From Dehalococcoidia bacterium (GTDB taxonomy: Bacteria > Chloroflexota > Dehalococcoidia > GIF9 > AB-539-J10): 36,834 nt of DNA. Positions 8,797-17,079 of this stretch are shown one piece after another; the first letter of the stretch is position 1; every line of letters starts with the position of its first letter. The position numbers and the translations under genes were made by a program. The notes under the pieces are model-generated. The model worked only from the letters and a program-made list of their open reading frames with translations, ran no database searches and was not told the origin of the DNA. The stretch spans positions 1 to 36,834 of the forward strand of contig JAUWGZ010000003.1 in NCBI GenBank assembly GCA_030606165.1. Reading direction: 5' to 3'.

Positions 8797-8798
8797 GG

Positions 8799-9743
8799 TC
8801 AAAACGACAGAGATCTCTCTGCTGATATGGCAGCAGTAGCGCCGTCTCCAGCAGCAGTTACCGCCTGCCTGGCTGAATTGTGGCGGATATCTCCAGCAGC
8901 AAATATTCCTAGAATCTTCGTTTCCATGAGTTCATTGGTGATTATGTAGCCTACTTCGTCCAAAGGCAACAACCCCCGCCACTGAGCACTATTGGGCTCC
9001 GAGCCGATAGCCACAAAAACACCAGCCAGCTCTAATGTTGATATTTTATCATTTTTGGTGTTTTTTAGCACGAGTTGCTTAACTAACCCATCACCTTCAA
9101 TTTGGGTTACTACAGTACCCCAAATAAACTCTATCTTTGGTTCGCCCATAGCTCTTTCCTGAAATATCTTGCTGGCTCGAAGCTGGCTGCGACGGTGAAT
9201 GACCTTAACCGAGGAAGCAAACTTACTCAAGTAGAGAGCCTCAGTTATGGCAGCGTCGCCGCCACCTACTACAGCCACTGCTTTACCTTTGAATAAAGGG
9301 CCGTCACAGGTAGCACAATAGGAAACTCCCTTGCCCAAAAGTTTATCTTCCCCAGGCACGCCTAGTTTGCGAAATTGCGAGCCAGAGGCAATGATTATCG
9401 ACTCAGATACAAAATCGCCTTCACTGGTGCTGACCAGATTACGCTTCTGGCTGGGCACTGCTTTGGTAACCTCGGCAAGCAAGGTTTCCAATCCATAGCT
9501 AATGGCTTGCTCATGGATAAGTTGTCCTAAATCAATACCTGAGATACCCTTGGGAAAGCCAGGGTAATTCTCAACTCGCTCAGCATTGGTTATTTGCCCG
9601 CCAATTATTCCCTTTTCGATAAGCAAAGTATTAAGCCTCGAGCGGGCGCAATATAGCCCGGCAGCGAGTCCCGCCGGTCCACCACCAATGATGACTACTT
9701 GATAAGTCTTTTCGGGATTGCTTCGTTTCACTCGCAATAACAT
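8799..9743 (-). CDS. trxB: Thioredoxin-disulfide reductase
   Basis: VVIIGGGPAGLAAGLYCARS, SYCATCDG, VAVVGGGDAAITEALYL, GIFAAGDIR. ORF opens at 9779; ATG at 9743 is the closest Met to the domain. Confidence 0.93.
   Translation of the reverse strand: MLLRVKRSNPEKTYQVVIIGGGPAGLAAGLYCARSRLNTLLIEKGIIGGQITNAERVENYPGFPKGISGIDLGQLIHEQAISYGLETLLAEVTKAVPSQKRNLVSTSEGDFVSESIIIASGSQFRKLGVPGEDKLLGKGVSYCATCDGPLFKGKAVAVVGGGDAAITEALYLSKFASSVKVIHRRSQLRASKIFQERAMGEPKIEFIWGTVVTQIEGDGLVKQLVLKNTKNDKISTLELAGVFVAIGSEPNSAQWRGLLPLDEVGYIITNELMETKILGIFAAGDIRHNSARQAVTAAGDGATAAISAERSLSF
9714..9741. repeat. Interspersed-repeat-like sequence at the trxB 5' end
   Basis: gggattgcttcgtttcactcgcaataac; encodes LLRVKRSNP at the predicted N-terminus. 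Confidence 0.55.
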
Positions 9744-9800
9744 TACTTTAACCTGTAGCTGCTCCCTCCCACAAATCACAGCGTGCCTACCCTAACCACT

Positions 9801-10958
9801 TTAGAATTCCTGCTTAATCCTATCAAGCATTCCTGGTTGGAGGATATCAGCCACAGTCATAGCCATTGCCTTGGCTGCATCCATTAAGCCTTCGTGTCCT
9901 GCTTCAGAGGCGGCTGCGGAGGCAAACTCCTGTGTATGTATGAACACCCCAGGCGAAGCTATGGCTATCGTAGGATGTATGCTCGGTACCACTTGACTGA
10001 CGTTTCCCATATCTGTGCTGCCAAAGCCAAAACGAGGGTCGAAGGCTTCGACATGTCGCCCCAGCGATTCTAGATTTTGCTTGAATAGCCCGGCTAAAGT
10101 CGCATTGTTTTTCATCGGAGCATAGGCCCTGTCTCTCCACCTATATTCTAATCTTGCCCCGCTGGCTACAGATGCTCCTGTAAAACAGTTTAAAACCTTA
10201 TCCTTCAACTCAGCAAGATACTCATTATCTGGAGCACGTACCAAAAACACGGCAGCGCTGTGAGCAGGCACTACGTTAGGAGCTTCACCTCCGTCTGTGA
10301 TTATGCCATGGATGCGTGCTTCACTCCTTATGTGTTGACGCAATGAATTTATAGAAGTGAAAGCTAATACCATAGCTTCAAGGGCATTTATACCCTCGTA
10401 AGGTTGGGCAGCAGCGTGGGCTGGCCGGCCAAAAAATTCCACCTCCAGGGAGCTGCAGGCAAGCGCTTCTATGTCTACCATATTTCGGAGATTGGGATGT
10501 ATTATCATAGCCACATCTATTTCTTTGAAGGTTCCCGCTTTCACCATGTCTATCTTGCCACCGAAGACTTCCTCTCCAGGAGTGCCCAGAACCACAACAC
10601 TGCCTCCTAACTGGTCAATTATAGATTTACTGGCCACAGCAGCCCCGACTGCCGAAGTAGCTATTATATTATGCCCACAGCCATGTCCTATTTTGGGTAA
10701 AGCATCATATTCGGCAAGCAAGGCAATTCTCGGGCTACCCTGGCCATACGTCGCTCGAAAGGCTGTAGCCAAGCCGGCAATGCCTCGTTCTACATGAAAT
10801 CCATTGTCTTCAAGATAGATAGCAAGCCAAGCCGATGCCTTTTCCTCTTCGAAGCCCAACTCTGGGTTATCATGGATATTAAGGCTCAACTGAATAAGTT
10901 GCTGCCTTTGCAATTCGACGCTATCTTTTACCTTTAGCTTCAGTTTTCCTATCTCCAA
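9801..10958 (-). CDS. M20 family metallopeptidase/amidohydrolase (AbgB-like)
   Basis: LSLNIHDNPELGFEE, LLAEYDALPKIGHGCGHNIIA, GTPGEEVFGGK, GFGSTDMGNVSQ. Confidence 0.9.
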   Translation of the reverse strand: MEIGKLKLKVKDSVELQRQQLIQLSLNIHDNPELGFEEEKASAWLAIYLEDNGFHVERGIAGLATAFRATYGQGSPRIALLAEYDALPKIGHGCGHNIIATSAVGAAVASKSIIDQLGGSVVVLGTPGEEVFGGKIDMVKAGTFKEIDVAMIIHPNLRNMVDIEALACSSLEVEFFGRPAHAAAQPYEGINALEAMVLAFTSINSLRQHIRSEARIHGIITDGGEAPNVVPAHSAAVFLVRAPDNEYLAELKDKVLNCFTGASVASGARLEYRWRDRAYAPMKNNATLAGLFKQNLESLGRHVEAFDPRFGFGSTDMGNVSQVVPSIHPTIAIASPGVFIHTQEFASAAASEAGHEGLMDAAKAMAMTVADILQPGMLDRIKQEF

Positions 10959-11034
10959 GGTTGTTTAGCCCTCCCTTCTGTCATTCTGACACTTCCGCTC
11001 AGGTGACAAAATAATCGTTTTCTATTCCCAATAC

Positions 11035-11063
11035 TTGAACCTCTTATGAATAGTTATTATACT
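11035..11063 (+). promoter_or_regulatory. Sigma-70-type promoter for yceD-rpmF-fabD-nusB
   Basis: TTGAAC (11035-11040), 17-bp spacer, TATACT (11058-11063), ATG at 11097. Confidence 0.65.
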
Positions 11064-11096
11064 TTGTACTTGATCTAAATTTCTAGGCTATGACAG

Positions 11097-11537
11097 ATGG
11101 AAAAAGAACCTCTGAGGGCTTTGATAAATGTAGCTCAGTTGTTGAAAGAGCCCATTGGCTCTAGCCAGAGCCATGATATAAGTGGGACGATTGGTGAGGA
11201 AGTTGAAGGTTTTGTTGAAGGAAAGGCAAATGTGATTCGTATCGGTCGGGGAGTTTTAGTTCAGTGTAAATTAACTGCTGAGGTAAAACTCATATGTAGC
11301 CGCTGCCTCAAGACATTCTTATGCCCAATAAGTTTCACCGCCGAAGAAGAATTTCTTCCGATATCCGATGTGTCTGGTGATGTAGCACGCTCTTTGCCGG
11401 AACAATCAGAAGGGTTCACCATTGATAATAAAAATGTACTTGACCTGAGCGAGCTAATACGGCAATATATCTTGATAAATTTGCCCATGAAACCACTATG
11501 TCGACCTGAATGCCCAGGAATGAAGGAGGCGAATTAA
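11097..11537 (+). CDS. yceD: DUF177 / YceD family protein
   Basis: CSRCLKTFLCPISFTAEEEF...DLSELIRQYILINLPMKPLCRPEC; directly upstream of rpmF. Confidence 0.88.
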   Translation: MEKEPLRALINVAQLLKEPIGSSQSHDISGTIGEEVEGFVEGKANVIRIGRGVLVQCKLTAEVKLICSRCLKTFLCPISFTAEEEFLPISDVSGDVARSLPEQSEGFTIDNKNVLDLSELIRQYILINLPMKPLCRPECPGMKEAN

Positions 11538-11538
11538 C

Positions 11539-11727
11539 ATGGCGTTACCTAAGAAAAAAACTGCTAAATCTCGCCAGGGAAAAAGGCGCAGCCACCTTAA
11601 ACTAACTCCGCCTGCCACGGATGTGTGCCCACATTGTCACAGTCCTAAGCTACCTCACCATGTTTGCCCTAACTGTGGCTGGTACAATGATAGAGAAGTA
11701 ATTGAGGTCAAACCCGCCAAGAAATAG
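11539..11727 (+). CDS. rpmF: Ribosomal protein bL32 (Cys-containing form)
   Basis: MALPKKKTAKSRQGKRRSHLKL...CPHCHSPKLPHHVCPNCGWY. Confidence 0.96.
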   Translation: MALPKKKTAKSRQGKRRSHLKLTPPATDVCPHCHSPKLPHHVCPNCGWYNDREVIEVKPAKK

Positions 11728-11732
11728 TTCGC

Positions 11733-12683
11733 ATGTCTGAGTTACCCAAGGTAGCTTATGTTTTCCCAGGGCAGGGCTCCCAAAGCCCTGGTATGGGGCT
11801 GGACCTGTACAAAAGCTATCCTTCAGCCAAGGAAGTCTTTGATGGAGCTGATGCTTCTTTAGGCTTTTCCCTCTCTAGTTTATGCTTTGAAGGTCCAGAG
11901 AAGGAATTGACGAAGACGCATAACGTCCAGCCAGCGATACTAGTCGTCAGCATCGCCTGCCTTAAAGCGCTTGAAGAGGCAACCATAGCTAATTTCCCCT
12001 CTCCCACGTTTGTTGCTGGACATAGTTTGGGTGAATATACTGCTCTGGTTGCTGCTGGTGCGCTGGGCTTGACTGATGCTGTTTTGCTTGTCAGGGAAAG
12101 AGGGAGATTAATGTATGAAGCTGGGCTAAAAAATCCCGGGAGCATGCTGGCTGTAATAGGGCTTGGTGAAGAAACAGTTAGGGATATAAGCTTTCATAGT
12201 GGAACTGAAATCTCCAATATAAACTGTCCCGGGCAGATTGTAGTCAGTGGTGCTGCCCAGGCTCTGGCTGAAGCTGATAAATTAGCCAGGATAAAAGGTG
12301 CTCGTGCCGTTATTCCTTTGAAGGTTAGCGGGGCCTTTCATTCTGCCTTAATGGAGCCAATCATAGCTGAATTCAGTAAAATAGTCTCGAGCTTTGCGTT
12401 CCATCCACCAGTCATCCCCATAATATCTAATGTGGCTGCTCGGCCGTTAACCGATGTTGATTCGATAAAAGAAGAGCTGGTGAAGCAGCTTCGTAATTGC
12501 ATCCAATGGCAAAGGTCGGTGGAATATATGATGCAAGGTGGGGTCACCACCTTTTATGAGATAGGTCCAGGGAGAGTGCTCAGCGGTTTACTCAGGCGAA
12601 TCAATTCAGAACTCCAAACTTTCAATATATCGGGACCTGAGGATATAGCGCAGCTAGCATCTAAAGAGGGACCAACTAACTAA
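11733..12683 (+). CDS. fabD: Malonyl CoA-ACP transacylase
   Basis: [41 protein letters not shown]. Confidence 0.96.
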   Translation: MSELPKVAYVFPGQGSQSPGMGLDLYKSYPSAKEVFDGADASLGFSLSSLCFEGPEKELTKTHNVQPAILVVSIACLKALEEATIANFPSPTFVAGHSLGEYTALVAAGALGLTDAVLLVRERGRLMYEAGLKNPGSMLAVIGLGEETVRDISFHSGTEISNINCPGQIVVSGAAQALAEADKLARIKGARAVIPLKVSGAFHSALMEPIIAEFSKIVSSFAFHPPVIPIISNVAARPLTDVDSIKEELVKQLRNCIQWQRSVEYMMQGGVTTFYEIGPGRVLSGLLRRINSELQTFNISGPEDIAQLASKEGPTN

Positions 12684-13099
12684 TGGCTGGCACCAGGCGA
12701 AAAGCGAGAATCGTTGCTCTCCAAACGCTTTATGAGCTTGATTGCACGAAGCATAAGGCGGAGGAAGCTTTGGCTCACCTGAGAGCGGGGGAAACGCTGC
12801 CCCAAGAAGCACTTAGCTTCAGTGAGGAGCTTGTGAAAGGAGTGCTACAGAACAAATCTGAGCTTGATGCCCTCATTAAAAAGTTTGCTCCAGCTTTTCC
12901 CCCGGAGCAAATGTCGGTCATTGATAGAAATATTTTGCGCTTGGCTATTTTCGAAATTTTATTTAGCGATAAAACTCCGCTCAAGGTAGCTATAAACGAG
13001 GCTATAGAGTTAGCCAAGGAATTCGGAGGCGATTCTTCCCCCCGATTAATCAACGGAGTATTGGGCTCAATAACAACTGAACGCGGCGTAGAACGATAA
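12683..13099 (+). CDS. nusB: Transcription antitermination factor NusB
   Basis: [13 protein letters not shown]...[52 protein letters not shown]. Confidence 0.93.
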   Translation: MAGTRRKARIVALQTLYELDCTKHKAEEALAHLRAGETLPQEALSFSEELVKGVLQNKSELDALIKKFAPAFPPEQMSVIDRNILRLAIFEILFSDKTPLKVAINEAIELAKEFGGDSSPRLINGVLGSITTERGVER

Positions 13100-13110
13100 A
13101 GACTCCCTAA

Positions 13111-13165
13111 GGGACATGAGAGCCTTGTCTGCTCTCCGGTAACCTCTTAACCGGGGTGATGTCCC
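13111..13165. other. Predicted three-way-junction RNA structure
   Basis: gggacat/atgtccc closing stem; gagagc-cttgtct-gctctc; cggt-aacctctta-accg. Confidence 0.4.
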
Positions 13166-13182
13166 ACAAAAGATAAATTTTC

Positions 13183-13212
13183 TTGACAGTACAATTAAAT
13201 GTAATGTAAAAT
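13183..13212 (+). promoter_or_regulatory. Sigma-70-type promoter for the sigma-54-like gene
   Basis: TTGACA (13183-13188), 18-bp spacer, TAAAAT (13207-13212). Confidence 0.6.
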
Positions 13213-13221
13213 ATTTATACA

Positions 13222-14337
13222 ATGGCTAGCATGGAGATTCAACAAACACAATCCTTGCAGGCACGGCAAGAGTTCAAATTGATTATGCGACTGGAACAGG
13301 CTGGTTTGCTGGAGATGCCCGAAGAGGAGTTCAACAGGCTTACCACCGAGGTAGAAAGCAGCCCCTTGTTTAAAAAGTTATATCGGAAGGAGAGAATAAT
13401 TCGCTATCAGAGATATCCTAAGACGGATATTTCTCCTCGCTTTTATCAGCTTAATGAAGAGATTGCCGCCGGGACAGGCACTCTTGATATCGAATCCCTT
13501 TTATCTGACAAAGAAGATGTACTTCGTCGGATAAAGAAAATAGGTAGGGAGAATTTTGAGCGATATTTCTTATATCCTGAACCTGGGGTAAGCGTAGGAG
13601 AGGTCGCTAAAGAGTGCAATTTGGAGCTTGCAGAGGTTGAGGAGATAAATAGGCTCATTAACGAATTCTCCATTATGAACGAGTTTTACAACCCTTCTGC
13701 TCTCAGTTCAGAACATGGAATTTACTACTCCAAGGTCGCTTCGATAGAAAGGGGGGCTGAGGGTTTTATTATCGGCTATCTCTCACCTTCTTATGCTCGG
13801 GGAAGATATTCGATTGACTATGAGAGATTTGAGGAATTGAAGGGCAGCGGAGTTGTCAGTGGTGCTGAGGCAAAAGAAATCAGGCAGCTATTTAAGAGGC
13901 TAGAGCTAATCAATAGCCGTAAGGACACGGTAACTCGGATATTGCAAGGGATTGTGGAAAAGCAAGCACCCTATTTCGAATCCGGTAACGGCAAAGCTGT
14001 CCTGCCATTTAGCCAAAAGGAGCTAGCTGAAAGGATTGGGGTCGTTCCAAGCTCAATTAGCCGCGCCATTGGCGGCAAAAGCCTTGAGACGCCCTGGGGT
14101 GAAGAGAAAGCTCTTAAGGATTTCTTTCCTCGGCCGAGAATGTTCAGGAAGGAACTGGTCAGGCAGCTTCTTGAAACAGGGGAGGAATTCCCCTCTGATG
14201 AAGCGATTAAAGCTAAACTTGAACAAACATTTGGCGTTTCTATTTCCCGTCGCTCAATAGCAGATTTAAGAAAGGAGTTGAAATTTCCCTCGGCTTGGAA
14301 GAGAAAACAAGCTTTGCCTCAGCAGAGGAAACTATGA
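13222..14337 (+). CDS. rpoN: Divergent, short sigma-54 (RpoN)-like factor
   Basis: N-terminal Region I-like QTQSLQARQEFKLIMRLEQAGLLEMPEEEFNRLTTEVESSPLF; C-terminal HTH KELAERIGVVPSSISRAIGGKSLETPWGEEKALKDFF; RpoN-box-like ISRRSIADLRKEL followed by KRKQ. Confidence 0.75.
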   Translation: MASMEIQQTQSLQARQEFKLIMRLEQAGLLEMPEEEFNRLTTEVESSPLFKKLYRKERIIRYQRYPKTDISPRFYQLNEEIAAGTGTLDIESLLSDKEDVLRRIKKIGRENFERYFLYPEPGVSVGEVAKECNLELAEVEEINRLINEFSIMNEFYNPSALSSEHGIYYSKVASIERGAEGFIIGYLSPSYARGRYSIDYERFEELKGSGVVSGAEAKEIRQLFKRLELINSRKDTVTRILQGIVEKQAPYFESGNGKAVLPFSQKELAERIGVVPSSISRAIGGKSLETPWGEEKALKDFFPRPRMFRKELVRQLLETGEEFPSDEAIKAKLEQTFGVSISRRSIADLRKELKFPSAWKRKQALPQQRKL

Positions 14338-15560
14338 CTGATCATCCCACTCCAAAGAGTACATGGCAGCGCTGGAAGGATAGCATTGCAATGAAAACCA
14401 TTAAATGGTTACCGGAGAACCAGGTGTCTAGGGGTGTGCGAAGCCCACACTTCTGGATAATCGCTGCGCTAATGGCAGTTCTTACGCTCGTTTACTATGC
14501 GGGATACACTCCCTTAGCCCAATTCGGAAGCTTTTTCACCGATGCTTTTCCTCACGATTTGCATCGAACTCTGTTTTTAATTCCCATAATCTACGCAGCT
14601 CTAACTTTCAGAGTGCGGGGGGCCCTGGGTGCTTCGTTTGTTTTCTTGTGTGTTGTGTTGCCACGTACCTTTTACTCCCCATACACTGACCCGCTAGTCA
14701 GGCCGCTTCTCCTTGTCCTGTTTACCGCTTTCCTCGGGGTATTAACTGCAATGCTGATAGATCGAGTTGAGAAAGAAGAAAAGGCTCACGTCGAGCTAAA
14801 TATAGCTCACCAAAAGCTTAGCACCTATGTTCAGCAGCTAAAGGAAAGCCAAGATCAACTCATCCAGGCTGAAAAGCTGACCTCCCTGGGTCAGATGGCT
14901 GCCTCCATCGCTCACGAAATCAATAATCCTCTGGCCGGTGTCCTGGTCTACACAAGGTTGCTATCAAAGAAATTAACTGAGGATACTGCTAGGAAGGAGG
15001 AATCCTTAGATTACCTTGCCAAGATGGAATCAGAGGTGAGTCGTTGCTCAAGGATAATCCGAAACCTCCTGGATTTTGCTCGGCAGACGCAGCCAACCTT
15101 GAGGCTTGTGGACATTAACCAGGTTATAGAACAGGTCTTGGCCATGGTAGGCCATCAAGCTCAACTTCAAAACGTTGAGGTTGTGAAAGAGTTTAGCCCA
15201 TCCTTGCCTAAGGTCATGGCTGACTTCGACCAGCTTCAGCAGATATTTACCAATCTCACTCTTAATGCTATCCAGGCAATGCCTGATGGGGGCAGGCTGA
15301 CCATTCGCAGCTCAGCGGTGGATAGCGAGGTCAGGATCGATGTCCAGGATACAGGCTGTGGTATATCAAAAGAGAACATGGGCAAACTTTTCACCCCTTT
15401 CTTCACCACCAAGGCAAAAGGCAAGGGTGTAGGGTTAGGATTAGCTGTAGTTCATGGGATTATTGAGAGGCACAAGGGAAGAATCAAAGTACAAAGTGAG
15501 GTGGGGAAGGGAACCACCTTCAGCGTCTACTTGGGAGGCCACGACGATGAAAAGGGTTAA
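14334..15560 (+). CDS. Membrane sensor histidine kinase
   Basis: N-terminal TM helices; SIAHEINNPLAGVLVYTRLL H-box; N box NLTLNAIQAMPDGG; DTGCGI; GVGLGLAVVHGIIERHKG. ATGA overlap with the sigma gene. Confidence 0.92.
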   Translation: MTDHPTPKSTWQRWKDSIAMKTIKWLPENQVSRGVRSPHFWIIAALMAVLTLVYYAGYTPLAQFGSFFTDAFPHDLHRTLFLIPIIYAALTFRVRGALGASFVFLCVVLPRTFYSPYTDPLVRPLLLVLFTAFLGVLTAMLIDRVEKEEKAHVELNIAHQKLSTYVQQLKESQDQLIQAEKLTSLGQMAASIAHEINNPLAGVLVYTRLLSKKLTEDTARKEESLDYLAKMESEVSRCSRIIRNLLDFARQTQPTLRLVDINQVIEQVLAMVGHQAQLQNVEVVKEFSPSLPKVMADFDQLQQIFTNLTLNAIQAMPDGGRLTIRSSAVDSEVRIDVQDTGCGISKENMGKLFTPFFTTKAKGKGVGLGLAVVHGIIERHKGRIKVQSEVGKGTTFSVYLGGHDDEKG

Positions 15561-16893
15561 AATACTCGTGGTTGATGATGAGGCTATTGTCCGCGAGTCG
15601 CTAGGCGACTGGCTCAAGGATGTTGGCTATCAGGTTTTCACCGCTGAAAACGGTCACAAGGCGTTAGAGGTAATTGAGAAGGAAAAGCCAGGCATCATGA
15701 TTGCCGATCTGGTGATGCCAGGTATGGATGGTATTGAGTTGATGAAAAAAGCTAAAGCACAGCAACCCAAGATTGAGGTTATTATCATCACAGCCTATGC
15801 CAGCATTCCCACCGCCATCACTGCCATGAAGGAAGGGGCATACGATTACATTGAAAAGCCTTTTTGTCCCGAGAGAGCCGAATTCCTGGTCGAAAAATTA
15901 GCTGAACATCAGGAACTAGTTGAGGAAAACCTCTCCCTGCGGCAGAGATTGGAAGACCGTTACCGCTTTGAGAATATCATCGCGAAAAGCTCCAAGATGC
16001 AGCGGCTGATTGAGCTAATAAAGGTTGTGGGCAAAAGCAACGCCACCATATTGATCACAGGCGAGAGTGGCACAGGGAAGGAGTTGGTGGCACGTGCCAT
16101 TCACTCTCAGAGCCATCGCCGGAACAAGCCCTTTGTCGCTGTTAGTTGTGCCGCTTTGCCTGAAAGCCTCTTGGAAAGTGAGCTATTTGGCCATGAGAAA
16201 GGTTCCTTCACGGGAGCTTATGCTCAAAAGAAAGGTAAATTCGAGTTCGCCAATGGGGGGACACTGTTTTTGGACGAAGTCGGCGAGATGAGTGCCAATA
16301 TCCAGGTCCACCTGTTAAGGGTCTTAGAAGAGAAAGAATTTACTCGTGTCGGTGGCAATGAGCCAATCAGGGTTGATGTAAGAGTTATTTCAGCGACTAA
16401 TAAGGACTTAAGAAAGGCCATAGAAAAGCAGGAATTCCGGGAGGACCTTTATTACCGGCTCAATGTAGTTAACATTGAATTGCCTCCCTTAAGGGAAAGA
16501 AAGGAGGACGTCCCTCTATTAGCTGAACATTTCTTGCATAAGTTTGCAATGGAGAATCAGAAGGAGATCACAGGGTTCTCTCTCGAGGCCATGGAGCTTG
16601 CGCTTGATTATGACTGGCCGGGCAATGTCCGTGAGCTGGAAAATGCTATTGAAAGGGCAGTCATCCTGGCTAAGGATAGCATTATCACTATTGCTGACCT
16701 GCCTCAGGAAAATCTGTCGCCGGCTCGTTTAGCTTCAACAGGGAAAAATCTGAAGGAAATAGAGAGGAACCATGTCTTGAATATTCTCCGTGAAACCGGC
16801 GAGAACTACAGTAAGGCAGCTAGAATTTTGGGAATCAGTAGAATGACACTCTACAACAAGGCAAAGGAGTATGGTTTTGATGTAAAAAAATAG
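15547..16893 (+). CDS. NtrC-type response regulator (REC-AAA+-Fis HTH)
   Basis: VKILVVDDEAIVRESLGDW; GESGTGKELVARAIH; HEKGSFTGAYAQKKGKFEFANGGTLFLDEVGEM; Fis-like C-terminus NYSKAARILGISRMTLYNKAKEYG. ORF opens at 15454; ATG 15547 preferred. Confidence 0.95.
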   Translation: MKRVKILVVDDEAIVRESLGDWLKDVGYQVFTAENGHKALEVIEKEKPGIMIADLVMPGMDGIELMKKAKAQQPKIEVIIITAYASIPTAITAMKEGAYDYIEKPFCPERAEFLVEKLAEHQELVEENLSLRQRLEDRYRFENIIAKSSKMQRLIELIKVVGKSNATILITGESGTGKELVARAIHSQSHRRNKPFVAVSCAALPESLLESELFGHEKGSFTGAYAQKKGKFEFANGGTLFLDEVGEMSANIQVHLLRVLEEKEFTRVGGNEPIRVDVRVISATNKDLRKAIEKQEFREDLYYRLNVVNIELPPLRERKEDVPLLAEHFLHKFAMENQKEITGFSLEAMELALDYDWPGNVRELENAIERAVILAKDSIITIADLPQENLSPARLASTGKNLKEIERNHVLNILRETGENYSKAARILGISRMTLYNKAKEYGFDVKK

Positions 16894-16952
16894 ACGCCGA
16901 GTGACTCGTTTCTTTACATAGTTAGAGAGACAGTAAATTTTCAGCATTGGTG

Positions 16953-16986
16953 AAAAAGGCTACCCGGAAATTCGGGTAGCCTTTTT
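16953..16986. terminator. Bidirectional rho-independent terminator
   Basis: aaaaaggctacccg-gaaatt-cgggtagccttttt, perfect 14-bp stem with T-run. Confidence 0.92.
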
Positions 16987-16990
16987 ACTT

Positions 16991-17006
16991 TGGCAAGAAA
17001 ATTGCG
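16991..17006 (+). promoter_or_regulatory. Sigma-54-type -24/-12 promoter
   Basis: TGGCAAGAAAATTGCG versus TGGCACG-N4-TTGCW; correct GG-N10-GC spacing. Confidence 0.75.
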
Positions 17007-17079
17007 ACACCAAAGGGTGAAGGAGATAAAAATGAATAAACAAACAATGCCAGCAAAACAACAAAAGGAGGTGAAAGAA

